DNA of 64,000 nucleotides from positions 8,274 through 72,273 of the forward strand of contig NZ_CVTB01000155.1 in the NCBI RefSeq assembly GCF_001050015.1. Direction: 5' to 3'. The position numbers were made by a program, and so were the translations under genes. The notes beneath the pieces are model-generated. The model was not told the origin of the DNA. It saw nothing but the letters and a program-made list of their open reading frames with translations, and ran no database searches. Every line of letters starts with the position of its first letter. Position 1 is the stretch's first letter. Below are positions 1-9,633 of this stretch, piece by piece. Origin of the DNA: Mycolicibacterium malmesburyense (GTDB taxonomy: Bacteria > Actinomycetota > Actinomycetes > Mycobacteriales > Mycobacteriaceae).

Positions 1-2259
1 ATTCTGCGCGCGATGTTCAGAGTCGAGGAACTCAGCGATTCCGAGGCCCGGGAGTTCACGGCGGCGCAGTGCAAGGGACTCCTGCCGGAGCAGTCTCCCG
101 ATGCTCAAATCCTGTTCGAGGTCATGGGCATCGCCGAGTCGGGCGCGGAGCCGCTTGAAGTCCGTATCGACGGCCGGCGCCGACGCCTGGTTGAGATGAT
201 GGCCCAAGCAGTGCTGGCGCGATCGACCCGCACCGTCTTCGTCCTCGAGGATGCACACTGGATTGACGCGCCGAGCGATGATGTGCTTTCGGAATTCGCG
301 GTCACACTCAACGTGACGACGTCGATATTCGTCGCGACCTATCGGCCGGAGTTCCACGGCGCGCTCCATCGATGTTCGCGTCATTCGATCACCCTCGAAC
401 CCCTGGCGGGGGCGACGGCAGTATCGCTGGTTCAGAACTTGTTGGGCGACGACCTATCGCTCGGAACACTCGCCGACCGTATTGCTGTAGCGACATTAGG
501 CAACCCGTTTTTCGCGGAAGAGATCGTGCGGGATCTCGCGGGACGAGGCGTACTGACGGGCAGCCGCGGTGACTACCGACTGATCAGCGATGTCAACGCG
601 ATCGCCGTGCCGGCGACCGTTCAAGCCGTGCTCGCCGCCCGTATCGACCGGCTGCCCATCGAGGCCAAGTCGATTCTCAACGCGGCGGCGGTGATCGGGA
701 GCCAATTCGACGTGGAGACGCTGCGCACCCTGCTGCCCGACACGCAGCCAGCCCGCCTCGCCGATCTCGTTTCCGCGGAACTCATCGATCAGACAGAGTT
801 CGTTCCAAGACCGCGGTATTGCTTCCGACATCCGCTGGTGCGCACCGTATCTTATGAGTCGCAGCTCTCGGCCACGCGTTCACATGCACACCGGCTGCTG
901 GCCGCCGCTATCAAAGCGCGCAGTCCGGCCGCACCCGAGGAGAACGCAGAACTCATCGCTACACATTATGAAGCCGCCGGCGATTTGGTCGACGCATATC
1001 ACTGGCATATGCGCGCGGCTGAATGGCTTGCGCTACGCGATCTTCGAGCGGCACGCACACGATGGGAAAGCGCGCGACGCATCGCCGACCAATTGCCCGA
1101 CGACCACGTCGGCGTCACCGCCATGCGGATCGCGCCGAGGACGATGCTGATCTCCAAGTCGGTGTTCGTCGGCCACGACGCCGACGCCGACGCGCAGTTT
1201 CGCGAGCTCCGTGTGCTGACGACGCAAGCCAACGATATGACATCCTTGGCGATCGCGATGGCCGGGCGCGTTATCTCGCTTTCCAACAACGATATTCGTG
1301 TGCCTGAGGCAGCCGAACTCGCTGAGGAACTGGCCGAGATGGTCGACAGCGTCGAATGCGATGTGCCAACCATGGGTGACATCCTATTCGCGATCGCATA
1401 TGCCCGGTTCTTGAACTGTGATTTCGACGCCGCTCTGAAGATGGTGGAACGCACCATGACGCTCCTCGAACACGACCGGACTATGGAGCATGTCTTGGCC
1501 AATTGCGTTCGGGGCGGGATCGAATGTCTCACAGGTGATTACAAAGCGGGCCGCATGCACATGCAGGACAGCCGCGAAGGTGCACACGGTCTGCCGCCTG
1601 CTAATCAAGCGATCGTATGGGCTTACTGGGGTCTGCTCGCAACGGTCGGAATACTCAGGCCATCCGACGTAGTCGACGAGATGCTCGAAAACTTGAGACG
1701 CGCAGACTCGTTCGGTGACCTGTTTTGCATCATCGCCGCCCAGTGGTCCGCGGCGATCGTCTTGCTACGCACCGACGAATTTACGCACGACGAGGCCATC
1801 GAGTTACTGGAGCGCGCTCGCGCGGACATCGACCAACACAACTTGTTCACAGCTGCAATGCCTGTCATCGTGTCCGACCTCGCCATGGACGCAGCGGGAA
1901 AGGGAAGGCGGGACGAAGCGATCATCGAATTGCGAGCCTGCTTCGAATTGCACACCACGCATGGTGCCCGTTTCGCTGCCGTCCGTGCAGGAGAGGCCCT
2001 CGTCGAACTGCTCATTCAGAGATTCGGGTCGGGTGATCTTGCTGAGGCCCAGCGGGTCATCGACACTCCACTCGCCCGCCATCCCGATATACCGGCGATG
2101 GATCTGTGGTGGCTACGGTCACGGGCGCTGTTGGCCGACGCGACGGGCGACACCGCAGGCTATGCCGAGGCGGCGGGACAGTACCTCTCGCTCTGCGAAA
2201 AACTCGATGCTCGCGGCCGCATCGACGAGGCGCGGCAATTGGTCTATCGGTGCGGTTGA
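1..2259 (+). CDS. ATPase/TPR-type regulatory protein (5' end cut off), adenylate-cyclase-associated family
   Basis: The reading frame is open to the left edge of the window, so the true start lies outside; the first in-window Met is at 13. The visible part begins inside an NTPase domain: a Walker-B-like stretch VFVLEDAHWID and the following ATYRPEF match the STAND/AAA ATPase part of mycobacterial adenylate-cyclase or LuxR-type regulators. The Walker A loop and any cyclase domain would be upstream. The remaining roughly 500 residues are Ala- and Leu-rich helices typical of a TPR-like solenoid. A C-terminal LuxR HTH is not seen. The stop at 2257-2259 is 15 nt before the next gene, so the two may be cotranscribed. 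Family is inferred from pattern only; the sensory input is unknown. Confidence 0.7.
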   Translation: MLRAMFRVEELSDSEAREFTAAQCKGLLPEQSPDAQILFEVMGIAESGAEPLEVRIDGRRRRLVEMMAQAVLARSTRTVFVLEDAHWIDAPSDDVLSEFAVTLNVTTSIFVATYRPEFHGALHRCSRHSITLEPLAGATAVSLVQNLLGDDLSLGTLADRIAVATLGNPFFAEEIVRDLAGRGVLTGSRGDYRLISDVNAIAVPATVQAVLAARIDRLPIEAKSILNAAAVIGSQFDVETLRTLLPDTQPARLADLVSAELIDQTEFVPRPRYCFRHPLVRTVSYESQLSATRSHAHRLLAAAIKARSPAAPEENAELIATHYEAAGDLVDAYHWHMRAAEWLALRDLRAARTRWESARRIADQLPDDHVGVTAMRIAPRTMLISKSVFVGHDADADAQFRELRVLTTQANDMTSLAIAMAGRVISLSNNDIRVPEAAELAEELAEMVDSVECDVPTMGDILFAIAYARFLNCDFDAALKMVERTMTLLEHDRTMEHVLANCVRGGIECLTGDYKAGRMHMQDSREGAHGLPPANQAIVWAYWGLLATVGILRPSDVVDEMLENLRRADSFGDLFCIIAAQWSAAIVLLRTDEFTHDEAIELLERARADIDQHNLFTAAMPVIVSDLAMDAAGKGRRDEAIIELRACFELHTTHGARFAAVRAGEALVELLIQRFGSGDLAEAQRVIDTPLARHPDIPAMDLWWLRSRALLADATGDTAGYAEAAGQYLSLCEKLDARGRIDEARQLVYRCG

Positions 2260-2274
2260 ACCTCAGGGGCAACG

Positions 2275-3507
2275 GTGGCAACCATTCTCGCGTACACATC
2301 GCCTGCACTTGGCCATCTTTTGCCAATGAGCGCGATCCTGTCCGAACTTGCCAACCGAGGACACAGGATCCACCTTCGCACGCTCTCGGCCTGTGTCGGA
2401 ACAGGACGATCACTCGGATTCGCAACCGAGGCCATCGACCCCGACATCGAAGCAATCACCCAGGATGATTGGCAAGGATCGAATCCTGTTGCCGCGTTGA
2501 AGATTTCTGCGTCGGTATTCGGCAAGCGTGCTGAGCTCGAGGTCGACGACCTCGCCGCGGCGGTGGCACAGGTGAGGCCGGACGCTCTACTCCTCGACGT
2601 GAACTGCTGGGGGGCCTTCTGCTCCACAGAGGCCGGGAACATCCCGTGGGCGTGCTTCTGTCCATATACACCGCTGCTGCGCTCGCCCGGCGTGCCGCCG
2701 TTCGGTATGGGCCTCCAGCCCCTGCCGGGAGCACTCGGTCGGGTGCGGGACGCCGCAGCGATGGCCGTGCTGCTCGCTCCCCTTGAACGCGTCGGGCGGC
2801 GACCACTCAATGCGGTGCGAGCAAGGGTGGGTCTGTCGCCAGTCAAATCGATGGACGAGTTCCTGCGCCGCGCACCACTCATGTTGGTCGCTAGCGGTAA
2901 ACCGTTTCAATACCCACAGACCGATTGGGGGAACGCGGTCCACATGGTCGGACCGTGCGCTGTCGATCCCGGTGCTGACGTCGTCCCCGAGTGGCTGTCC
3001 GCGATCGAACAGCCGATCGTGTTCGTCACGACCTCTTCTGAGAAGCAGGGCGATGCCGAACTGGTTTCGACTGCGATTGCCGCACTAGCTGGCCAGCCTG
3101 TTCACGTGGTCGCGACCATGCCGGCGGCCGAGTCGATCGGCCTGAAGACACCTGCGAACGCAACCGTTTGCAAGTACATTCCCCATAGCTTGGTCCTCCG
3201 CAAATCGGTGTGCGCGGTCACTCATGGAGGCATGGGCGCGACGCAGAAGGCGCTAGACCATGGCGTGCCGGTGTGCGTGGTGCCGTATGGGCGTGATCAA
3301 TTCGAAGTTGCACGGCGAGTGGAAGTCGCGCGATGCGGCACGCGATTGCCCGCCAACAAATTATCGGTGCAGCGATTGCGGAAGAAGGTTCGTGAGGCGA
3401 TGACCATGAGCGGGGGTGCCCGGCGTGTCGCCGAAGGTTTCGCGGCGACGGGCGGACCCGCTCGGGGCGCGGATCTTCTCGAGCAACGAGTGCTCCGGCT
3501 CGCATGA
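2275..3507 (+). CDS. UGT-type (GT1) glycosyltransferase
   Basis: A 410-residue protein with the two-domain layout of the GT1/UGT family, which moves a sugar from a nucleotide donor to a lipid or small-molecule acceptor. The N-terminus (ILAYTSPALGHLLPM) has the usual beta-strand then GH-x-x-P motif. The C-terminal half carries THGGMGATQKAL near residue 315 followed by GVPVCVVPYGRDQFEVARRV, the nucleotide-sugar binding signature. The GTG start at 2275 is preceded by a purine-rich stretch (caggggcaac) and lies 15 nt after the upstream stop. No signal peptide or membrane segment is visible, so a cytoplasmic enzyme is expected. The acceptor cannot be read from the sequence; macrolide-, glycolipid- and terpenoid-acting relatives all share these motifs. 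Confidence 0.82.
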   Translation: MATILAYTSPALGHLLPMSAILSELANRGHRIHLRTLSACVGTGRSLGFATEAIDPDIEAITQDDWQGSNPVAALKISASVFGKRAELEVDDLAAAVAQVRPDALLLDVNCWGAFCSTEAGNIPWACFCPYTPLLRSPGVPPFGMGLQPLPGALGRVRDAAAMAVLLAPLERVGRRPLNAVRARVGLSPVKSMDEFLRRAPLMLVASGKPFQYPQTDWGNAVHMVGPCAVDPGADVVPEWLSAIEQPIVFVTTSSEKQGDAELVSTAIAALAGQPVHVVATMPAAESIGLKTPANATVCKYIPHSLVLRKSVCAVTHGGMGATQKALDHGVPVCVVPYGRDQFEVARRVEVARCGTRLPANKLSVQRLRKKVREAMTMSGGARRVAEGFAATGGPARGADLLEQRVLRLA

Positions 3508-3546
3508 AGTCGCTGGACGCCGACGGTGCACAAGGTGCTGTTATCG

Positions 3547-3583
3547 CGCGGCGTGTCGTGTGCAAACACGCACGCTCGCGGCA
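3547..3583. repeat. 37-nt intergenic hairpin repeat, copy 1
   Basis: Matches 10689-10725 at 35 of 37 positions in the same orientation. It contains a 5-bp stem CGTGT/ACACG closing a GCAA tetraloop (3557-3570), and in this copy the stem can be extended outward by GCGTG/CACGC past one bulged T. It lies between the convergent ends of the glycosyltransferase and the molybdopterin oxidoreductase, 19 nt past the latter's stop, so it could end transcription in both directions. There is no U-tract. Confidence 0.6.
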
Positions 3584-3602
3584 TAGGTGAGGACGGAGGG
3601 AG

Positions 3603-5786
3603 CTACGCCCGCTCGACGCGGATGGGCACGCCGGTCAGCCACGCCATGCCCGACAGCGCCTCGACGTCGTCGGGGTCGCTGGACGTCAGCTGATTGACGT
3701 TCGCGCCGCCGGCGCGGTTGGCCAGCCGCCAACTCCCGGTCCCCTTGTGCCCCCAGCCGTGTGGCACCGCGACCACGCCGGGCACGAGATCCTTCGTCGT
3801 CAGCACCGGGACGGTGATGGCGCCGTACGGAGACGCGATCCGCACGTCGTCGCCGTCGCCGATGGTGCGCTCGGCCGCGTCATCGACATGCATCAGCGCA
3901 TGCTGGCGACGATCACCGCGCATCAACAGCGGCGAGTTGTGCATCCACGAGTTCTCCGAGCGCGGCTCGCGCAACCCGACCATCCGCAGCGGATAGCCAT
4001 CGGGCGATTCGCGCCGTGACAGCTTGTCAACCTCGGCGGCAATCCCCGGATGGGCCAATCGAACCCGGCGCGACAGGTAGCCGACGGCGTCGCGCAGCAC
4101 CCCCGTGCGGATGTGCGGGGCGACCACGGCGCCGTGCGGATGCTCCTCGGTCAGTCGTCGCAGCGACAGCCCGCCCCGCCGCAACCCGAACCTGTCGCCG
4201 CCCTCCGACATCCGCACCAGGGCATCCATCATGGTCCGCGGCGACGCATCAATCCCGCACAGCCGCAGAACCTTTCGCACACTGGAAAATGCCGCGAAGG
4301 CCGGCACGCGACGGGCCAGTCGTCGGGCCAGCTCCTCGGCGATCTCCCACTCCCCGCGCGCCTCGCCCACCGGCGCGAGGACGGCTTCGGTCGCCTGACG
4401 GAACGGCGTGGCCTGGAAGCCCTGGAACGTGTACGGAAAGTCGTCGCGCTCGTACATCGTCGTGACGGGCAGGATGTAGTCGCACTGGGCGCTCGTCTCG
4501 GTGACGTAGAAGTCGAGCGCGACCGACAGTTCCAGTTCGCCGAACGCCGCCTCGAGTTCCTCGCCGTTGGGCACCGAGAGCACCGGATTGCCCGCCGAGA
4601 TGAACAACGCGCGGATCCGGCGATCACCCGGTGTCGTGATCTCCTTGGCCATCAAGGCCGCGGGCTCGGACCCGATCGCGCTCGGGGTTCCGCTGATGCG
4701 CGAGCGCTTACGTCGATACGACCGCCGCATCACGGCGCCCATCGCGACGTTCTGCCATCGCTGGCCGACGGTGTGCATCGAGCTGAACACCGAACCGCCC
4801 GGCACGTCGAGGTTGCCCGCCACCAGGTTCACCGCATCGATCAGGTACGTCGTCAGCGTGCCGTGGCTGCCGACGCAGGTGCCGAGCCGGCCGTAGACCG
4901 CCGCGCGGGGCGTGTTCACCAGGTCGCGCGCCAACGCTCGCACGCTGTCCGCATCGATCCCGGTCGCAGCGGCCGTCGACTCCGGGCTGAAGGGCCGGCA
5001 CAGCGACCGCAGCCAATCGACGCCGTCGGCCTTGCGCTTCACTGCGACCACGTCGACCAGTCCCTCGGCGAACATCACGTTCAGCAGCGAGAGCAACAAC
5101 AGCGAATCGGTGTCCGGCACGATGCCGAGCCATTCGAACGCGACGGCGGTCTCGCTGCGCCGAGGGTCGACGATGACCACGCGCCCACCGCGCTTGACGA
5201 TGTCGTGCATGCGGTCCTTGATCCGCGGCGCGGTGAGGAAGCTGCCGTGCGAGACAATGGGATTCGCGCCCATCATCACCAGGAGGTCGGTCCGCGTCAG
5301 ATCGGGAATCGGCACCGACGTCGGCACCCCGTAGAGCAACTGGCTCGCGATGAGCCTGCTGTTGGTGTCCTGCGACGAGGCGGTGAAATAGTGGCCGTGC
5401 CGGCCGAGGCCCTTCATGAACAACAGCGCCGCGAACGTGTGCGCGTAGCTGAACGCCCCCGGGTTGCCCATGTACCAGCCGACCGCGCCGGAACCGTGGC
5501 GGCGCAGGATCGCCGACAGCCGGGCCGCGATGTCGTCCATCGCCTCGTCCCACGTCACCTCTTCGAAACCGGACGGCCCGCGGCGCAGCGGCCGCGTGAC
5601 CCGGTCCGGGTCGTTGACGACCTCGGTGAACGCGATGCCCTTCTGGCAGGCGAAACCGGCCGACAGCGGGTGATCCTTGTCGGGGCGCAGGGCCACCAGG
5701 CGGCCGTCCTCGACCGTCGCGATCATTCCGCACAACGGCTCGCAGATCCGGCAGAAGGTCGGCTTGTTCTCGATGACCGGGGCCAC
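3603..5786 (-). CDS. Molybdopterin (bis-MGD) oxidoreductase with N-terminal [4Fe-4S] site
   Basis: A 727-residue member of the DMSO reductase/formate dehydrogenase superfamily. Cys12, Cys15, Cys19 and Cys47 form a C-x2-C-x3-C-x27-C iron-sulfur motif, followed by the standard catalytic domains and a C-terminal molydopterin-dinucleotide-binding domain (SPYGAITVPVLTTKDLVPG, then VPHGWGHKG). There is no Tat signal, so it is probably cytoplasmic. In the stretch where Mo-binding Cys or Sec usually sits I see SSQDTNSRL, with no Cys or Sec; Asp or Ser would have to serve. No separate electron-transfer subunit is adjacent. The gene is divergent from the thiolase-like gene at 5853 across a promoter with a perfect inverted repeat, which suggests common control with the catabolic block. 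Substrate unknown. Confidence 0.85.
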   Translation of the reverse strand: MAPVIENKPTFCRICEPLCGMIATVEDGRLVALRPDKDHPLSAGFACQKGIAFTEVVNDPDRVTRPLRRGPSGFEEVTWDEAMDDIAARLSAILRRHGSGAVGWYMGNPGAFSYAHTFAALLFMKGLGRHGHYFTASSQDTNSRLIASQLLYGVPTSVPIPDLTRTDLLVMMGANPIVSHGSFLTAPRIKDRMHDIVKRGGRVVIVDPRRSETAVAFEWLGIVPDTDSLLLLSLLNVMFAEGLVDVVAVKRKADGVDWLRSLCRPFSPESTAAATGIDADSVRALARDLVNTPRAAVYGRLGTCVGSHGTLTTYLIDAVNLVAGNLDVPGGSVFSSMHTVGQRWQNVAMGAVMRRSYRRKRSRISGTPSAIGSEPAALMAKEITTPGDRRIRALFISAGNPVLSVPNGEELEAAFGELELSVALDFYVTETSAQCDYILPVTTMYERDDFPYTFQGFQATPFRQATEAVLAPVGEARGEWEIAEELARRLARRVPAFAAFSSVRKVLRLCGIDASPRTMMDALVRMSEGGDRFGLRRGGLSLRRLTEEHPHGAVVAPHIRTGVLRDAVGYLSRRVRLAHPGIAAEVDKLSRRESPDGYPLRMVGLREPRSENSWMHNSPLLMRGDRRQHALMHVDDAAERTIGDGDDVRIASPYGAITVPVLTTKDLVPGVVAVPHGWGHKGTGSWRLANRAGGANVNQLTSSDPDDVEALSGMAWLTGVPIRVERA

Positions 5787-5798
5787 GCCGATTACGAT

Positions 5799-5815
5799 AC
5801 TGTAAGAGTTACAGT
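5799..5815. promoter_or_regulatory. Perfect 17-bp inverted repeat, probable TetR operator
   Basis: ACTGTAA-GAG-TTACAGT sits in the 66-bp divergent promoter between the molybdopterin oxidoreductase and the thiolase-like gene. TACTGT on the plus strand and TACAGT on the minus strand also fit the mycobacterial -10 pattern TANNNT, so the repeat would overlap both promoters. Weaker versions occur at 17641, 19640 and 25671. Confidence 0.6.
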
Positions 5816-5852
5816 TACACGTCGGATCGGCGTTGACCAGAGAGGATCAGGC

Positions 5853-6998
5853 ATGCACGACGTGGCGATCATCGGTGTCGGACTGCATCCCTTCGGCCGC
5901 TTCGAGGGCAAGTCCGCGATGGAGATGGGTGTCGACGCGATCTTCGCCGCCGTCGCCGACGCCGGAGTCGAGTGGAGAGACATCCAGTTCGCCACCGGAG
6001 GCAGCTGGACCGTCGCCAACCCCGACGCGATCGTCGGCATGGTCGGGCTGTCCGGCATTCCGTTCACCAACGTGTTCAACGCCTGCGCGACCGCGGCCAG
6101 CGCCGCCAAGGCCTGCGCCGACGGAATCCGGCTCGGCGACTACGACATCGGCATCGCGCTCGGGCTCGACAAGCATCCCCGCGGTGCCTTCACCGAAGAC
6201 CCCGCGCTCGTCGGTATGCCCAGGTGGTACGCCGAGAACGGCCAGTACCTCACCACCCAGTTCTTCGGGATGAAGGCCAATCGCTACCTGCACGAACACG
6301 GCATCTCCCAGCAGACGCTGGCCAAGGTGGCCGCCAAGAACTTCCGCAACGGCGCGTTGAACCCCAACGCGTTCCGCCGCAAGCCCATCCCCGAGGACCA
6401 GATCCTCAACTCCACGATGCTGAACTATCCGCTGACGCAGTACATGTTCTGCGCACCCGACGAGGGCGCGGCGGCCGTCGTGATGTGTCGCGCCGACATC
6501 GCCGAGCGCTACACCTCCAAGCCGGTGTACCTGCGGGCGGTCGAGGTCCGCACCCGCAAGTACGGTGCATACGAGGTGAACACGACGTTCGCGCCCGTCG
6601 AGGAGGATGTCGCCCCCACCGTCTACGCCGCGAAGGCGGCCTTCGAAAAGGCCGGGGTGGCACCGCAGGACGTCGACGTCATCCAGTTGCAGGACACCGA
6701 CGCCGGCGCCGAGATCATCCACATGGCCGAGTGCGGATTCTGCGCCGACGGGGACCAGGAGAAGCTGCTCGCCGACGGGGCCACCGAGATCACCGGGTCG
6801 CTGCCGATCAACACCGACGGCGGCCTGATCGCCAACGGCGAGCCGATCGGCGCATCAGGGCTGCGCCAGATCCACGAGCTGGTGCGCCAACTCCGCGGCG
6901 AGGCAGGCGATCGCCAGGTGCCCGGCGAGCCGAAGGTCGGCTTCGCTCAGCTCTACGGCGCGCCCGGAACCGCGGCCGCGACCGTCCTGACGAGGTGA
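5853..6998 (+). CDS. Thiolase-like lipid-transfer-protein (Ltp) family enzyme
   Basis: 381 residues with the thiolase fold of the SCP2/Ltp group, which in mycobacteria includes thiolases and steroid side-chain retro-aldolases. The nucleophile-type Cys78 is present in NACATAAS. The later histidine loop reads GEPIGASG instead of the usual G-H-P-x-G, and the second catalytic Cys region reads YGAPG, so classical Claisen chemistry is doubtful. The frame is open far upstream, but the ATG at 5853 follows AGAGGATCAG and begins directly with the fold's first strand (HDVAIIGVGLHPFG). The next gene starts 2 nt after its stop. No DUF35 partner, which some Ltp aldolases need, is adjacent. Confidence 0.8.
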   Translation: MHDVAIIGVGLHPFGRFEGKSAMEMGVDAIFAAVADAGVEWRDIQFATGGSWTVANPDAIVGMVGLSGIPFTNVFNACATAASAAKACADGIRLGDYDIGIALGLDKHPRGAFTEDPALVGMPRWYAENGQYLTTQFFGMKANRYLHEHGISQQTLAKVAAKNFRNGALNPNAFRRKPIPEDQILNSTMLNYPLTQYMFCAPDEGAAAVVMCRADIAERYTSKPVYLRAVEVRTRKYGAYEVNTTFAPVEEDVAPTVYAAKAAFEKAGVAPQDVDVIQLQDTDAGAEIIHMAECGFCADGDQEKLLADGATEITGSLPINTDGGLIANGEPIGASGLRQIHELVRQLRGEAGDRQVPGEPKVGFAQLYGAPGTAAATVLTR

Positions 6999-7000
6999 CC

Positions 7001-8230
7001 ATGACGCAGTTCACCGAGGCGCCGATCTTCGACGCCGACCAGCACATGTACGAGACGGCCGACGCGCTGACCAAGTACCTGCCCGAGAAGTACTCACGCG
7101 CGGTGCAATTCGCCCAGATCGGTCGGCATACGCGGATCGTCATCAACAACCGAGTGAACGACTTCATCCCGAACCCCACGTTCGAGCGCGTCGCCGCACC
7201 CGGCGCCCACGAGAAGTTCTTCGCCGGCGAGAACAGCGACGGCCTGACATTGCGCGAGATGCAGGGCCGGGCGATCGAGGCCCCCGCCGCGACGCGCAAC
7301 CCCGTCGACCGCATCGCCGAACTCGACCGGCAGGGCGTCGTGGAAGCGTTGAACTACCCGACCCTGGCCAGCCTCATCGAACACGCCACCGCCGACGATC
7401 CGCAGCTGAGCCTCGCGGTCATCCACGCCCTGAACCAGTGGATGTGCGAGCACTGGACCTTCAACCATCAGAACCGGATCTTTTCCACGCCGATCATCAA
7501 CCTCTCCGAGGTCGACGGTGCGCAACGCGAACTCGAGTACATCCTCGATCATGGCGCCAAGGTGGCGCTCATCAAGCCGGGACCCGTTCGGGGCCTGCAC
7601 GGTTGGCGCTCACCGGCGCTGCCCGAGTTCGACCCGTTCTGGCGTGACGTCGAAGCGGCCGGGCTGCCCATCGTGCTGCACGCGAGCTATCCCCCACTCG
7701 ACGACTACGTCGGGCAGTGGGAGCCTCCCTACACCCAGAACTTCATGGCGCAGAGCGCGTTCCGGTGGATGGTGCTCGGTCACCGCGAGATCGCGGACAT
7801 GATCACCGCCCTGATCTGTCATGGGACGCTGACCCGCTTCCCCAAGCTGCGCATCGCCAGCGTCGAGAACGGCAGCTCGTGGATCGGGCCGCTGTTCAAC
7901 GACTTCGGCGACCTGTACAAGAAGATGCCGCAGAACTTTCCCGAGCATCCGCACGACGTGTTCCGACGCAACATCTGGGTCAGCCCGTTCTGGGAGGGCT
8001 GTGTGTCCGATGTCGTGGACACCGTCGGCTGGGACAAGGTGCTGTTCGGGTCGGATTACCCGCATCCCGAGGGCCTCGCCGAACCGAAGGGCTTCTGGAA
8101 GTACGCCGAGGGCATGGACGTGCGCCGCACCTACGACTTCATGGGCGACAACGCCCGCCGGTTCATCGGGCTGTCCATCGCCAACCCGGATCCGGACGCC
8201 GTCAAGCCGCCCGCGCTGTCACACGCCTGA
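7001..8230 (+). CDS. Amidohydrolase-2 family protein (ACMSD/gamma-resorcylate decarboxylase type)
   Basis: 409 residues of the metal-dependent amidohydrolase-2 TIM barrel (PF04909 type). The metal-site start motif is FDADQH (Asp11, Asp13, His15); the barrel continues through LHASYPP and ends with the typical GSDYPHPEG loop carrying the last metal or catalytic Asp. Members hydrolyse C-N or C-C bonds or decarboxylate aromatic and ring-derived acids. The ATG at 7001 directly follows the stop of the Ltp-like gene (6996-6998); a GTG at 6995 is an alternative. It belongs to the plus-strand operon headed by the gene at 5853 and is one of three amidohydrolases in this 10-kb block. Reaction unknown. 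Confidence 0.85.
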   Translation: MTQFTEAPIFDADQHMYETADALTKYLPEKYSRAVQFAQIGRHTRIVINNRVNDFIPNPTFERVAAPGAHEKFFAGENSDGLTLREMQGRAIEAPAATRNPVDRIAELDRQGVVEALNYPTLASLIEHATADDPQLSLAVIHALNQWMCEHWTFNHQNRIFSTPIINLSEVDGAQRELEYILDHGAKVALIKPGPVRGLHGWRSPALPEFDPFWRDVEAAGLPIVLHASYPPLDDYVGQWEPPYTQNFMAQSAFRWMVLGHREIADMITALICHGTLTRFPKLRIASVENGSSWIGPLFNDFGDLYKKMPQNFPEHPHDVFRRNIWVSPFWEGCVSDVVDTVGWDKVLFGSDYPHPEGLAEPKGFWKYAEGMDVRRTYDFMGDNARRFIGLSIANPDPDAVKPPALSHA

Positions 8231-8313
8231 TCACCGCGTCCAGAACCAGAGCGAAAGGACTGCCGGCGTGGCAAAGTGCGCATAGCCTGACGTTCCATCC
8301 ACAAGGAGCCAGC

Positions 8314-9138
8314 ATGCCCACGATCACCACGAGCGACGGCGTCGACATCTTCTTCAAGGACTGGGGTTCGGGCCAGCCGATCGTGTTCAGCCACGGCTGG
8401 CCGCTGTCGGCCGACGACTGGGACACCCAGATGCTGTTCTTCCTGCAGCATGGCTACCGCGTCGTCGCACACGACCGGCGCGGGCACGGTCGCTCGGCGC
8501 AGGTGGCCGACGGACACGACATGGACCACTACGCCGACGATCTCGCGGCGGTCGTCGAGCACCTCGACCTTCGCGACGCGATCCACATCGGCCATTCGAC
8601 CGGCGGCGGCGAAGTGGCGCACTACCTTGCCCGCCACGGGCAGGAGCGGGCCGCCAAGGCGGTGCTGATCAGCTCCGTGCCCCCGCTGATGGTCAAGACG
8701 GAGGCCAACCCGGGTGGCCTGCCCAAGGAGGTGTTCGACGACCTGCAGGCCCAGTTGGCGGCCAACCGGTCGGAGTTCTACCGCTCGCTGGCGGCCGGAC
8801 CCTTCTACGGTTTCAACCGCCCGGGCGTGGAGCCGTCGGAGGCGATCATCGAAAACTGGTGGCGCCAAGGCATGATGGGCGGCGCCAAGGCGCACTACGA
8901 CGGCATCGTCGCGTTCTCGCAGACCGACTTCACCGAGGATCTGAAAAAGATCACCATTCCAATTCTGGTGATGCACGGCGACGACGATCAGATCGTCCCG
9001 TACGAGGATTCGGGACCACTGTCGGCGAAGCTACTGCCGAACGGCACCTTGAAGACGTATCCGGGCTACCCGCACGGCGCGTTCGTCACCCACCACGACG
9101 TCATCAACAAGGACCTGCTGGAGTTCATCCGATCCTGA
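8314..9138 (+). CDS. Alpha/beta hydrolase of the non-heme chloroperoxidase type
   Basis: 274 residues, the usual length for cofactor-free haloperoxidase/esterase hydrolases. The nucleophile Ser95 lies in GHSTGGG, the acid is in [10 protein letters not shown] near residue 226 and the base is the His of YPHGAF near residue 255. [10 protein letters not shown] and HDRRGHGRS are the family's oxyanion and cap signatures. The ATG at 8314 has a good Shine-Dalgarno (aaggag) 6 nt upstream. It follows the amidohydrolase by 83 nt in the same direction and faces the SnoaL gene tail to tail. In this context it may hydrolyse an ester, lactone or C-C bond of a pathway intermediate; haloperoxidase activity of the family is often incidental. 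Confidence 0.87.
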   Translation: MPTITTSDGVDIFFKDWGSGQPIVFSHGWPLSADDWDTQMLFFLQHGYRVVAHDRRGHGRSAQVADGHDMDHYADDLAAVVEHLDLRDAIHIGHSTGGGEVAHYLARHGQERAAKAVLISSVPPLMVKTEANPGGLPKEVFDDLQAQLAANRSEFYRSLAAGPFYGFNRPGVEPSEAIIENWWRQGMMGGAKAHYDGIVAFSQTDFTEDLKKITIPILVMHGDDDQIVPYEDSGPLSAKLLPNGTLKTYPGYPHGAFVTHHDVINKDLLEFIRS

Positions 9139-9144
9139 CCGCGC

Positions 9145-9633
9145 TCACTTCAGGGCGCGCCGCGAGGCCTTCATGATGAGCCTTCGTACGCGAGACGAGA
9201 TGTAGACGGCGACAAGGCCGTTGAAGATATCCTCGCGCAGGCGGGTCAGCGTGGAGCTCGTGAAGCGCCACTGCCCGTCGATCTTCTCGTAGGTCTCGTG
9301 GTAGTGGCCGTAGCCGCGCAGGTTGACGCCGGGGCCGAAGCGGACGACGTCCTCGAGGGCCCACACCCCGCGCGCCGACGTCGACGAGGTCAACTCGATC
9401 TCGGGGGCGTGCACCTGATGCACGGTGGTCTGGTCGCGCAGGCTCTTGCGGGTGAAGGCGACGAACTCGTCGGCGCCGTGGATCTTCTTGCCGCCGGCGG
9501 GTGAAGTGTCGCTGAGGAAGTCGTCGGCGAACAGCGATCGCCACGCCGCCCAGTCCTTGGTGTCGAGCAGGCGGCAGTAGCGCGCCTTCAGCTGTTTGAT
9601 CGCCTCGATCTCGACGAGGTCGGCCTCGGTCAT
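9145..9633 (-). CDS. SnoaL-like (NTF2-fold) protein
   Basis: 162 residues of the NTF2/SnoaL fold used by small isomerases, cyclases and dehydratases such as steroid isomerase and scytalone dehydratase. The start IEAIKQLKARYCRLLDTKDW and the FADDFLSD segment are typical for the actinobacterial SnoaL-like group. The frame is open upstream, but the ATG at 9633 overlaps the stop of the epimerase gene by 4 nt, which fixes the start. It is the last gene of the long minus-strand operon. Catalytic residues are not diagnostic in this family; it may isomerise or dehydrate an intermediate or simply bind a ligand. Confidence 0.82.
   Translation of the reverse strand: MTEADLVEIEAIKQLKARYCRLLDTKDWAAWRSLFADDFLSDTSPAGGKKIHGADEFVAFTRKSLRDQTTVHQVHAPEIELTSSTSARGVWALEDVVRFGPGVNLRGYGHYHETYEKIDGQWRFTSSTLTRLREDIFNGLVAVYISSRVRRLIMKASRRALK

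Noticed and set aside
4050..5852. Long open frame upstream of the thiolase-like gene on the plus strand
   Set aside because: It is antisense to the molybdopterin oxidoreductase, has His/Arg/Gly-rich shadow composition and no domain; the real start is ATG 5853.
8271..8288. Five-codon mini-ORF (GTG GCA AAG TGC GCA TAG) after AAAGGA
   Set aside because: Too short to tell from chance; no sign of conservation can be checked here.
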